Both the position numbers and the translations under genes were made by a program. A DNA stretch of 64,000 bases, taken from contig JAUJYZ010000857.1 in NCBI GenBank assembly GCA_033675265.1, positions 72,501 through 136,500 on the forward strand, read 5' to 3'. The DNA comes from Actinostola sp. cb2023 (taxonomy: Eukaryota; Cnidaria; Anthozoa; Actiniaria; Actinostolidae). Shown here piece by piece: positions 34,069-45,489 of this stretch; position 1 is the stretch's first letter; each line of letters opens with the position of its first letter. The notes beneath the pieces are model-generated. The model searched no databases. It saw nothing but the letters and a program-made list of their open reading frames with translations, and was not told where the DNA came from.

Positions 34069-37000
34069 CTACATTTGTTGGGTAGAGTTTCCATTCCATG
34101 TATTATTGTCATCATCGTCATCATCTTGGTTTCTTAAACGATGGATATTGCCTTCTGTGTACCCTTGGTTACCAGTGGTTCTTCTTCTTAAATCACTGTT
34201 TGGACTGAAAAGAGAAATAATTCCGTATAGTTACAGCGAAATGTACGAAGAAAAACTAGTGTCTTTCTGTAACTGTTACGTAAATCGCAAGATCGGGACA
34301 TTACAGCAGTTGAAGCAGCTTTTAACGTTCTCACCTGTTTTCTCTAGTACTCTGCCCTCCCCTCCCTACTGTGTACCGCATCACCTCCATACGACCCCCT
34401 TGGGTGCACACCTGTTTTCTCTAGTATCAGCATACTAAACCTCTGCCCTCCCCTCCCTACTGTGTACCGCATCACCACCATACGACCCCCTTGGGTGCTC
34501 ACCTGTTTTCTCTAGTATCAGCATACTGAACCTCAGCCCTCCCCTCCCTACTGTGTACCGCATCACCTCCATACGACCCCCTTGGGTGCTCACCTGTTTT
34601 CTCTAGTATCAGCATACTGAACCTCTGCCCTTCCCTCCCTACTGTGTACCGCATCACCACCATACGACCCCCTTGGGTGCTCACCTGTTTTCTCTAGTAT
34701 CAGCATACTGAACCTCTGCCCTCCCCTCCCTGCTGTGTACCGCATCACCACCATACGACCCCCTTGGGTGCTCACCTGTTTTCTCTAGTATCAGGATACT
34801 GAACCTCTGCCCTTCCCTCCCTGCTGTGTACTGCATCACCACCATACGACCTCCTTGGGTGCTCACCTGTTTTCTCTAGTATCAGGATACTGAACCTCTG
34901 CCCTTCCCTCCCTGCTGTGTACTGCATCACCACCATACGACCTCCTTGGGTGCTCACCTGTTTTCTCTAGTATCAGCATACTGAACCTCTGCCCTGCCCT
35001 CCCTACTGTGTACCGCATCACCACCATACGACCTCCTTGGGTGCTCACCTGTTTTCTCTAGTATCAGGATACTGAACCTCTGCCCTGCCCTCCCTACTGT
35101 GTACCGCATCACCACCATACGACCTCCTTGGGTGCTCACCTGTTTTCTCTAGTATCAGGATACTGAACCTCTGCCCTGCCCTCCCTACTGTGTACCGCAT
35201 CACCACCATACGACCCCCTTGGGTGCTCACCTGTTTTCTCTAGTATCAGCATACTGAACCTCTACCCTCCCCTCCCTGCTGTGTACCGCATCACCACCAT
35301 ACGACCCCCTTGGGTGCTCACCTGTTTTCTCTAGTATCAGCATACTGAACCTCTGCCCTCCCCTCCCTACTGTGTACCGCATCACCACCATACGACCCCC
35401 TTGGGTGCTCACCTGTTTTCTCTAGTATCAGCATACTGAACCTCAGCCCTCCCCTCCCTACTGTGTACCGCATCACCTCCATACGACCCCCTTGGGTGCT
35501 CACCTGTTTTCTCTAGTATCAGCATACTGAACCTCAGCCCTCCCCTCCCTACTGTGTACCGCATCACCACCATACGACCCCCTTGGGTGCTCACCTGTTT
35601 TCTCTAGTATCAGGATACTGAACCTCTGCCCTTCCCTCCCTACTGTGTACCGCATCACCACCATACGACCCCCTTGGGTGTTCAGATCCACCAAATAGAA
35701 ACATCTTAATGAAATTAGTCAAGGCTATGAACGGTGCAAGAAGCATCATGATGAAAGACCCAGATGAACCCTTTGAGATAGTTGAAGAATTACTCTGATG
35801 ATCAGAAAAACAATGTTGCGGTCAGTTCAGTGAAACAACTCAAACCTCTAATTTGTAAATCTCATTTTCCTCATTTCTCATTCAAACTCTGTAACTTTTC
35901 GTGCAGCATTGAAGGAGTACATGAAGACAGATATCACTTACAGGTGAGACAATGAGAGTCGAACTTGGAGCTAGACCAAGTGAACTGAGGGACATCAACA
36001 TATCTTGGTCTGTCAGTTGTCGTCGTGGGTAGACGGTTGTTATGGTGATAGCACCATACCGAGGTTCCAAGTGCTGCAAAAATAGATATAATTGATGGAG
36101 AGTGTTTTCACTTGGTTGTTTGCCGTATGAAAGTCATTGACAGACTGCGACCATTTGGCGTTTTTTTTTTCATGAAGTGATTTATAAAAAACGCCAAACT
36201 GAGCGACTATTCCCAGTCTAGTTGTTGGAGGGGTTGGTCGGTCATTGTTTGTTTGTTCATTAAAATTTTCGTTTGGATTGTGTGGTCGATAGGTCGGTTA
36301 CTGTGTTACTTACAGATTCAATAAACTGTCTAGCTGTTTCCAGTAAAGCATCAGCTTGGAATGTCTCAATCACACTGCTACCATCGGGCAGACGAAACTG
36401 AAGTCGTGCTGTACTCCTAAACACACATCAACAAGAAACCTTTAAATGAAAGAATGACATATTGTACCGTGTTTCACCCCTGCACTCCTGTATGCGATAG
36501 ATGCGCTTGAAAAATCGTGGCAATATTGTATGTAATTGTGCATCATGTATCCATCTACAACACTGCTTTTCTAAGTGTGGTTGTGCCAGGATCACAGGTG
36601 AGCACCATGAAAAGAACATCGCTGTGCTGAATACTTCTTACAAGTTTGATTTTGGTGTTGTTGAATCTATCGTTTGACTTGATGTCGATGGTTGTGCAGA
36701 GATTTTCTCTTGTAGTTCATCCTTTCTCCGTGCTTGTCTTTCTGCTTTGTCTTGAGCGATCTGTTTAAGAATGGCTTCACGCGCAACTCGTTCCTTTGCC
36801 CTGTCTTCCCGTATCTGATTGACGAGGTCTTGCTGGCGTCGTTCCTCGATATCTTTCTTTGTAAGAGAAAACTGTTGACCTTCCTCGCGTCTCTTGGTTT
36901 CTTTCTGGAGTTGTTCCTAATAGAGAGAAACAGTGAGACTTAAATATAGAAATAAGGAACTGGACAAGATCACAGCCTGAAATCCTCTTATTGCTGCTTT

Positions 37001-40000
37001 GTCTTGTTCTTTCACATGTTACTTACATTCTCCTTATTGTTTTCAATCTGGGGGAATTCTGTCAACTCTGATTTTTCGTGAAAATTGCTATAAAAAGAAG
37101 CAAATAGTCTACTGTACCTGTTTATCCTTTGCTGACTTTTCTTTTTTTTTCTCCTCAATTAGTTGTTTAGCTCTGAAAATTGAGTGAAATTTACAAGTGA
37201 ATTCCTCAGAGAAAGGTTCGAAAGCAATCTATGCACTAACCTTTCAACCCTCTCCTCTATTGTATTGGATGATGTTGCTTCTTGTGGGTCTACTGACGCA
37301 CTCTACAAGAACCAAATACAGATATTAACCAGAGGAATCGCAATGACATAAATGCATGTATGATACAGGGTGCCTGGAGTGCCATTGGATTACTTACTGG
37401 TATTGAGTCAGTCTGAGGAATTGGTGTAATGTTTGTAACTTCCTTTTTAAAAGCCTACAAATACAATACATGTACCGGTAGATATAACAACAAAAGCAAA
37501 CAAAACATATAAGCAGCAAGACGTCCCTACCTCAAAGGCAGTATTTGCTTTTGACATGAATTCATCAATGGAGACTGCCCCTCCTATAACTTCCAAAGGC
37601 ATTCCAGATGAACCAATGAAAAATATTGATGGAACACAGACAACAGGGTCTGATGGAAGTCAAGGAATTAAACAGTATCATATCATGACTCTCTCCATAT
37701 CACCAGACAGATTGGTCTGTCTGTCTTTAAACAGTATCATATCATGACTCTCTCCATATCACCAGACAGATTGGTCTGTCTGTCTTTAAACAGTATCATA
37801 CCATGACTCTCTCCATATCACCAGACAGATTGGTCTGTCTGTCTTTAAACAGTATCATATCATGACTCTCTCCATATCACCAGACAGATTGGTCTGTCTG
37901 TCTTTAAACAGTATCATATCATGACTCTCTCCATATCACCAGACAGATTGGTCTGTCTGTCTTTAAACAGTATCATATCATGACTCTCTCCATATCACCA
38001 GACAGATTGGTCTGTCTGTCTTTAAACAGTATCATACCATGACTCTCTCCATATCACCAGACAGATTGGTCTGTCTGTCTTTAAACAGTATCATATCATG
38101 ACTCTCTCCATATCACCAGACAGATTGGTCTGTCTGTCTTTAAACAGTATCATATCACGACTCTCTCCATATCACCAGACAGATTGGTCTGTCTGTCTTT
38201 AAACAGTATCATATCATGACTCTCCATATCACCAGACAGATTGGTCTGTCTGTCTTTAAACAGTATCATATCATGACTCTCTCCATATCACCAGACAGAT
38301 TGGTCTGTCTTTAAACAGTATCATATCATGACTCTCTCCATATCACCAGACAGATTGGTCTGTCTGTCTTTAACAGTATCATATCATGACTCTCTCCATA
38401 TCACCAGACAGATTGGTCTGTCTGTCTTTAACCCATTCGCTCCTGAGCTATTTTGAGTTTTTTAGCGATTTTCTGGACCTAATCACGTCGTAGGAAATTT
38501 CGATTCCATATAAGGGGTTTCCATGGAAATCTTGACAGTTCTGAATGCTTGTGGGCTCGCGTCTTCACGTGTGCTGCCTTTCTTCTTGGGAGCTCATAGG
38601 GGCTAGTAGTGATTACTACTCGAAGAGGCCAATTTTGCATTTTTAGAGTGTTTATAGCCATTATTCACCACAGAAGCCCCCAGGACAGCATCATTAAGCT
38701 TGACTGGTGTGGTAGAGACGGTTCTCCTGGAAGAACTCAGGAGGAAGATACGAATTCACGAACACATTTCGGCAGCTCGTTGAGATTTTCCAAAATGGCG
38801 GACTCAAAGTGAAATCGTCTCTCTGGTCTTTCTGTGGTGGATTCCAGGGCCTACAAAGGCATTTTTGGCGACTTTGAACTTGAAAAGAATGCAACCGGTG
38901 CAATATTTTGCCTGTAGGACCGAGTGGCTCGACACTATATATTCTTAAAAAAACGGAAATGGCGGGAGGATTTCTGTCGAAAATTCCCGGATGTTCCCGG
39001 CATCCTTTTCGGCCGTGCAGAAGGAAAACACGTGTTAGCGAAAGTGGTCCTAAGGAAATGGCTATTGTTCGGCGAGTTAAGGAAGAGAGAGGGAAAAATT
39101 CACGAATATATCAAGAAGAGAGATGGAAGTTTGCTGAGAAAGTGGCGTTTTGTTTCGCAAGGATGTATTTTGGAAGAAAATCCAAGTCAAATGTCGTTCA
39201 TTTTCGAGGTGTAAAATTGCGTCAAAAACACGCATTTTTGATTTTTATGGCAAACAAATTGAACTAATGCCCAGAAATCGGACCTGTAAGTCAGTTTACT
39301 TGAGGTTAAAATATGAAGAGTTATCTAGTTGTCACTAATAACTGGCCATGAGATCGATGTTACGAAAATTCAGAAAGTTAGAATTTTTCAAAGCAGTATC
39401 GATGTTTACGGCCGGTTTCGGCCGGTGTAGGAGTCAATGGGTTAAACAGTATCATATCATGACTCTCTCCATATCACCAGACAGATTGGTCTGTCTGTCT
39501 CATGACCTGAACACAGGTACCTCAGTACCTACCCTGCGAGCAGAGGGAATTTTCTGCTAACGTAAGAAAGAAGGGAGAAGAAGGAAGAAAATTAAAAATC
39601 TTCTTTCTCTCCTGACTTCTAGGAGGGAGTACAGGAAAAGACCTCTGCTAGCAGGGTACTCAGTACCTGGGAATCAAAGGTAAAACTATTAACAAAGAAC
39701 ATTATTGTAAAACAGCAGTGCAATCAAGGATACAGAGCTGAGAAAATTGCTTGCATTGTTCACTAAAATGAAAAAGAACAACATCAGACATTTATGAATT
39801 ATGGTCCTCTCTTTCTTCCTTTGGTGTTCCTGCTGTGCTACAGACCACAAGAGAGACTGGAACCTGGGTTGTGGGCAAAGCACATGATATGGTAACAAAC
39901 GGTACAGAGATGAGATGAAAAACATTGTTGTGAATCACAAGGCCTAGTCAGTTGGGCTGCCTGTGGCACACTAATTAATAACCTCCCAATACTTTCCATA

Positions 40001-41842
40001 TATGCTTATAATAATAATTATAATAATAATAATAATAATTTAAGTCCTACCCCCCAATTCACATTTCTAATGGTGCGTCCCCAATAGGCCATGCAACAAA
40101 TGACAATGGAATGCATACTGCAATCAGCCAATGTTGGAACCTGGGGCGGATCCAGGATTTCACCAAGGAATAGCCTGCGTAGCCCGGCGCAAAGGAAAAA
40201 AGGAGGGGAAGAGAGGGGGAGGGGAGCATTCTCGTACCCAGAGCCCGCTCGTCATTTGGTTTGTCGCTGGCTCTGGGAAACCCTGTTGCTCGGTGACGAC
40301 CAAGTCGTCAGAGCGCATGCTCATACTAAAGACCGCTGAGAGCGGGTACTGTGGAAGAGTCTACTGGCTACGTAGTATTTACGTTGGTTTGAATATTCAA
40401 ACTAACAAGTACACAAGTTTGTACATTTATCTTCGTGTAGCCGTTTAAAATCCCTTCGACGTTCATCACCGGTTCTTCTCTGGCTCTGTTGCGGTAAAGG
40501 CTGGACGATAAATACATGTTCTAATATAATCTTGCATGTGAACCTTCCTGTCTTCCGCTTTGTTGTTGTTTCTCTTGAATTATAAAAATATTCCTTTGAA
40601 TACTCAAAGCGAGTACGATCGCCGGATTGTGTCTGTAGCCGTTACTTTACTTTTATAATTTATGTATTGTTAGATCTCCCTTTACGAATTCAGATCAATT
40701 TATGTCTACACAGTCACTCTCATTTCCATAGCTTTATAATTCAATAACGGAATACCATTGTATGAAAATACAACCGTCGCTGTCATTCCTTTCGTTCGCC
40801 TTGCAAGTTTGAATCTTTGTTGATCTCATGAACCAATCAAATACGATCAGTCATTGTTGATTTCATCAGCCAATGAAATTCGCTAAAATTTCAGGGATTC
40901 CCAGAGCCAGCGACAAACCAAATGACGAGCGGGCTCTGGGTACGAGAATGGGGAGGGGAGGGGAGGGGAAGGAGGAGGAGGGGACTGGGGAGGAGAGGAG
41001 AGAGGGAGCGCCTGCCGCCATCCTATTGTTTGCGCATTATCCGCCTCTCGTCAAATGTCAATGGTGCTTGTCAAAAATCATCCAATCTGGCAAACTTCCG
41101 TTTGCTGTCAAATAATTCAAATGGCTATGTTATCAGTTGAAATCGAATAACCTCGAATAGTAAGCTACAATGTAACGTCTTCGAGACGAGACGAAAATAA
41201 ACAAAGCATCAATCTTACATAAATATATTTAAACCTTCCTACAGAAGGAACTTGTACTAGCCGAAGGCCTTAGTGATATCGGGATGACTGTCTTTGAAGT
41301 CTCTGAACAGCGCACTGAGTCTCGTGTGCTTTGTAAACCGTAGCTTCGTCAATTACCACTTTTTGTCCGTGGTACATTCGGCAGAGGCATACAATCGAAT
41401 ACTTTCCAGAAAGTATATCATCTATAAACCAGTATCAATACTGTTCCACGAGCCGGAGAGAGAAGAAGCCGTTAGACGTAACGACGCTACTATTACGATA
41501 AATTAATAAATCCTTTGTGGTCATGTTGTTGTTGTTTACAATAGTACCAGAGCTAAATTTACAACGTCTGTTAAGTACTGCTCGTCGTCACTCGACACCT
41601 TCTCCTTCTCAACCAATGGGAATTCTACGTTCTCTGAGAGCACGTAGAAATACGATCATACAATAGGATGGCGGCAGGGCGCTCCCTACCTCCTCTCCTC
41701 CCCAATCCCCCCTCCCCGTCCTTCCCCCTCCTCCCCAGTCCCCCTTCCCCTCCCCTCCCTTCCCCCTCTCTTCCCCTCCTTTTCTTCCCAGCGCCGGACT
41801 ACGCAGGCTAACCAAGGAATAATAATAATAATAATAATAATA

Positions 41843-41901
<59 letters not shown>

Positions 41902-43060
41902 GCAATAAAAATAAATAAATAATAATAATAATAATAATAATAAATAATAATAATATAATAATAATAACGGTTTATTCATAGTATTTCTACATGGTAGCTC
42001 TATATCTGTGAATAGGAAAACTAAACTAAATATATACCGGTACATGTATAAATACCTGTCATTGTTAAGTCTAATGGCAACACACTTTTGAGTTGAGAAT
42101 AATTCTGCCACCTAAAAACAACTCCAGCTTTGTTAATAATTCATCCAGTAATCTAATTAACAATTAGACTACGACTTCAAAGTTTCTATGAGGCAATAGT
42201 CAATGAGGCGTGTAGCGCCGAGTTGACTATCCTCATAGAAAACAAGAACGAGTACCGTAGTCTAATTGTTTTAGCATAAACCATCCAGTAGGTCAGTAAA
42301 AATGACAGAAACAAACAACAGACAATAATTTGTTGAGAAACTCCTCCAAATGATTAGTAAAACGCGACCGCAAAGCCGCCATTTTGTTTGTTTAACTCTA
42401 CTCGGGGTCTATGAGCTGATAGATCACTAGTAGCGAACCAATCAGATTGCAGGATTTGCAACAGACCACTGGATGGTTTATGCTAATACATGGTAGTTTT
42501 CTGTCGTACTAACTTACATATATTGTCTATTGATCTAGTTCTATTAAGCTTATCATTCATTCCCAATGCAAAAGGTAGAAATTATACATCAGTAAATCAA
42601 CACAGCTGACTGATCAAATAATTGTTTGTATTTGAATAGCATCATACACTTTTATTATTCACAATATTAATACTAAGTAAGTGTTCAATGATACCTTTGA
42701 ATCATCCCAGATGTTGTTCATCTGTATTGAAGACTCGTCTTGACCTAAAATAAATGTAGCACCAAAAAATTGTATTCATGATAACTATTCTCCCACCTGC
42801 ATATCACTATTGAAGCTTAATCTCTAGTATTCACATTAATTATATTTAGGATAGAAAACTGTACGTAAGCTTATTAAGTTAAGTCTTAACTAACTTGAAG
42901 AAATCGTGAAAATAAGCTTAATTTTTATTGATTGAAATTGTGAAATATTTTCCCCATTTTATCTTCTGCAATCCTTACCTTCTATGTAGACGATAAATGG
43001 AAGGTTTCGCTGTTTGGACGACATGATCGCCTCTGGTATTCCTCCATCAAACCAAAGCAT
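34069..43060 (-). CDS. UBXN4: UBXN4 (erasin/UBXD2), ER-associated degradation factor
   Basis: Thirteen exons join in phase to 451 residues: 42979-43060, 42695-42744, 42056-42111, 39734-39762, 37531-37649, 37398-37454, 37241-37302, 37118-37172, 36642-36916, 36314-36416, 35942-36073, 35595-35794 and 34069-34204. It starts MLWFDGGIPEAI and has a thioredoxin-like N-terminal region (~1-112, CVPSIFFIGSSGMPLEVIGG), a charged coiled coil (~155-255), a UBX domain (~262-340, RLQFRLPDGSSV), a membrane-embedded hydrophobic segment (~352-375) and the conserved tail ending TWNGNSTQQM. The human protein (508 aa) sits in the ER membrane and recruits p97/VCP through UBX. The 29-bp exon at 39734-39762 is fixed by phase and by EQCKQFSQL. 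The 3' part of the exon at 35595-35794 belongs to a 91-bp tandem array described separately. Confidence 0.93.
34335..35685 (-). repeat. 91-bp minisatellite carrying a splice donor in every unit
   Basis: Units repeat every 91 bp. On the minus strand each contains ACTAGAGAAAACAG followed by GTGAGCACC. The most upstream copy is the coding end and donor of the UBXN4 exon at 35595-35794. Identical donor positions follow at 35504, 35413, 35322, 35231, 35140, 35049, 34958, 34867, 34776, 34685, 34594 and 34503, then variants at 34412 and 34335. The unit is not a multiple of three, and reading past the first donor meets TGA at once. Confidence 0.95.
37660..38430. repeat. 59-bp minisatellite in UBXN4 intron 4
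   Basis: About 13 copies containing CATATCACCAGACAGATTGG and TCTGTCTGTCTTTAAACAGT. One more copy at 39442-39500 is split off by the element at 38432-39441. The array begins only ~10 bp upstream (minus strand) of the exon at 37531-37649, so it may supply part of that exon's splice acceptor region. Confidence 0.95.
38432..39441. mobile_element. 1.0-kb piggyBac-like non-autonomous element
   Basis: TTAA lies on both sides (38428-38431 and 39442-39445). The inverted ends are CCCATTCGCTCCTGA and CCCATTGACTCCTAC, and a CCC start at TTAA is typical of piggyBac. It has inserted into the 59-bp array. Open frames up to ~119 codons inside (near 38908-39267) do not look like transposase. Confidence 0.7.
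39531..39657. mobile_element. 127-bp Mutator-like MITE, short copy
   Basis: The ends match the 21991-22669 element (ACCCTGCGAGCAGAGG and inverse, with one change). The flanks are CCTCAGTACCT and ACTCAGTACCT. The interior is purine-rich. It lies in UBXN4 intron 4, 76 bp from the 29-bp exon. Confidence 0.8.
40172..41810. mobile_element. 1.6-kb inverted-repeat element with 10-bp TSD
   Basis: The ends are AGCCTGCGTAGCCCGGCGC and, inverted, AGCCTGCGTAGTCCGGCGC. The duplication is ACCAAGGAAT (40162-40171 and 41811-41820). Purine-rich left and pyrimidine-rich right subterminal regions pair. It contains the nested element 40227-40950. It lies in UBXN4 intron 3. Confidence 0.8.
40227..40950. mobile_element. 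724-bp Mutator-like element, copy 2
   Basis: Same termini (CATTCTCGTACCCAGAGCC) and interior as 9787-10531, in the opposite orientation. It inserted in GGGGAGGGG-type sequence, so the duplication cannot be read exactly. It is nested in a foldback, as copy 1 is. Confidence 0.85.
41817..41968. repeat. (AAT)n microsatellite
   Basis: About 150 bp of ATA/AAT triplets with few interruptions, at the right edge of the element at 40172-41810, in UBXN4 intron 3. Confidence 0.95.
42128..42487. mobile_element. Palindrome next to an inverted-repeat pair
   Basis: A palindrome from AATTAGACTACG to CGTAGTCTAATT (~42155-42270) is followed by a second pair, AGCATAAACCATCCAGT at 42273 and its inverse at 42467-42486. 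The two share a boundary. It lies in UBXN4 intron 2. Confidence 0.6.
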
Positions 43061-43392
43061 CCTGGAGAATTAATCTGTAAAGAATCGCGGTAAAAATTCC
43101 CGAAAATGTGAAATTGTGAATGTGAAATGTACGACGTGTCTTGTACAACTGAGGAACCACGCCTGATTTCGTTAGAACTTTACTTAGGGGGAGGGGGTAG
43201 TTTATGTGTTCATTCATTTGTTTAATTTTGATTGCTTTCTTCTTTTTACAGTATTTTGAAAGTGTATTTTTATTGTAATTGTACAAAAATATTTAATGTT
43301 ATTCATAGCATTTGTCGTATTTGATAAAGATTTAAACTAAAAACTGTTTTGTACTTTTCACCCTCCCCCACAAGGGAGTCTAGCGGGGAAAA
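43061..43392. promoter_or_regulatory. Probable bidirectional promoter, UBXN4/TACO1
   Basis: A 332-bp gap between divergent start codons. No TATA box or clear motif array. The CACCCTCCCCCACAAG stretch just before the TACO1 ATG and the AATGGCGGCC context are typical of a housekeeping start region. Confidence 0.45.
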
Positions 43393-45346
43393 ATGGCGGC
43401 CACAGTATCAAGAAAAGCCATCAACATTTCAGCATCAATTTCTCCCCTTTTGAATGAATATTCGAGGCTTAAAATCAGTGATGTGAAACCTAGTTCATTG
43501 TTAATGTTAAAAAGGATGGCAGGGCACAGTCATTGGGCAAACATCAAGTTTAAAAAGAGTAATATTGATGTCGCACGTAGCAAAATGTTTGGTAGGCTCG
43601 CTGTGGAAATGATTACCGCTGTGCGAGGTATGTTCCTTCATAAATCAATCATCTTAAATCCCTGTTAAAAAGAATACAGCTAATCACACACATTGGCTAA
43701 GTAGAAGTACTGCAATGCCATCTGCTACACCCCCTGTCTGTAGCATTTCTCTATCCAGTGCACCCTCCCCTCCCCTCCCCTTTCCAACTTACACAGGTAC
43801 GGTATCCTGGTTCCAGGCTCCATCAAACTCTGTGAAGCAGCAAGGAAACAGCAGAGCCTCTGGTTGCAGACGCTATGATTAATCTCACTTCCATGCAGAC
43901 ACACCTGTAAATTATGACAGCTGAGTCAAACATGTCAAATACAATCAACCAATCAGGAAATTTGTAAGACGATCCCCCTTTGCTGACTGGTTGATTGTAT
44001 TTGACATATTCCACTACTGTTATAATTAGGTCACAGTGTCTGCAACCAGATGGTGTAATTTCCTCAATGAGGATTTTTCATTGAAGATTTGATGGATGTA
44101 AAATAGATTTCCTTATTTGTTTGTTTTGTCTACTTGTCCACTTTTAAACTATTACTTGTGTTTTTTTTAGAGGGGGGAGCAGAGAAGAATCCCCGCCTTG
44201 ATAATATAGTTACACGTGCAAAAGCGGTGAGCATGCCAAAGGCTTCTATAGAAAATGCAATCAAATCTGGACTTGGGGTAAGTTTCATATGCCATTATTG
44301 AAAAATATAAAATTTATTTTTATGATCACAAATCCCAGAAAATAATAATTCCTGATCACACTTCACATAAAAGACTTTCTTACTCCATCTTACAGAACAA
44401 AGACAACCCTTTATCACAAATCCTCTTGGAAGCCAGAGGGCCTGGGGCTTGTGGACTTCTGATTGATATTCTTACCACGAACAAAGTAAAAGCAAAAATC
44501 GACATGAACACTATATTGAAAAGAAATGGGTAAGATCTCAACTCCTCAATAATTCTTATTTTTCTTATTTCCATCAATAGAGGGGTCAGGTATGTGAATG
44601 AATAGAATACTAGTAATTATATAAACTGTAGCAAGTGTTGTTGTTTGTATTTCTAGAGGTACAATGAAAGATGGTGGAACTGTCCAGTTTCAGTATGAAA
44701 GTAAAGGTGGGGCTTTTTAGTTCAATAAACTATTATTAATCTACTTGAGATTTATGAATGTTTATTGTCACTATATCTATTATAGGTGTAGTAACAGTTG
44801 ATGATTTCCTGCACACTGATCAGTCAAACACAGAGAATTACCCAGAACAAAACATGGTTGAAAAGGTATGTTAAGGTCCCTTGGTCTTCTTGTCCCTGTC
44901 CTTGTTCAATCTGTTTAATTCGTTTAGGCAGAAGAAATAGCTATAGAGGCTGGGGCAGAAGATGTTTATTTTACACAACTAGAAGATAGCAAACGAGTGA
45001 TTAAGGTAACAGTATTCTGTAGTTTTATATGACACTGTCAGGCACAAAACATGTTTTATTGAATCAGTGATTCTGTTCTTTTTCACAGTTTGTGTGCCCA
45101 TTTCAAGAAATGAAGAATCTGTCAGAAGACATTACATCCTTTATACAGACTAATAGTGTAATTCATTCTACTGGTTTAGAATACTATCCAACACTACTCA
45201 CAACTTTATCAGAGAATCAAATGGACCGAGCTGATAGGCTTATAGACCTAATACTAAATCACTCCGATGTTATACGGGTATATGACAACATCAAAGACTA
45301 CCCTAGTAGTACTTGTAAACTATTTGTTGATACTCTGACTACGTAA
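43393..45346 (+). CDS. TACO1: TACO1, mitochondrial translational activator (YebC family)
   Basis: Seven exons join in phase to 313 residues: 43393-43627, 44171-44277, 44396-44529, 44657-44706, 44786-44865, 44928-45005 and 45089-45346. The first ~40 residues are basic and low in acidic residues, suiting a mitochondrial targeting peptide. AGHSHWANIKFKKS (from residue 43) is the YebC family signature, followed by NMPKASIENAIK-type and GPGACGLLIDILTTN segments (family core). Human TACO1 (297 aa) is needed for efficient translation of mitochondrial COX1. A polyadenylation signal AATAAA lies at 45443-45448, close to the ZNF622 stop on the other strand, so the two 3' ends nearly meet. No anomaly seen. 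Confidence 0.95.
43857..44051. mobile_element. Inverted-repeat MITE in TACO1 intron 1
   Basis: CTCTGGTTGCAGACGCTATG at the left is inverted at 44030-44051 (CACAGTGTCTGCAACCAGAT). An inner pair, CAAATACAATCAACCAATCA and TGGTTGATTGTATTTGAC, flanks the centre and carries a CCAAT word. Confidence 0.65.
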
Positions 45347-45489
45347 AATGATTACTAATTTACGCATAGAAAGACACTGTCGCAAGTGTATAAATATATT
45401 GTATCAGATTCTATGATGTCACAATTTGCCATACCGTATTTTAATAAATCTTGGTAGCAAATCAGTAAGAATATGAAATATGCGTCAGT

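Noticed and set aside
34499..35694. Series of 61-codon frames (STQGGRMVVMRYT) spaced 91 bp apart
   Set aside because: Each is the 91-bp unit read out of phase until its TGA; only the most upstream unit is coding, as part of UBXN4.
38908..39267. 119-codon frame inside the piggyBac-like element
   Set aside because: No resemblance to transposase, and a second overlapping frame is equally long; probably chance.
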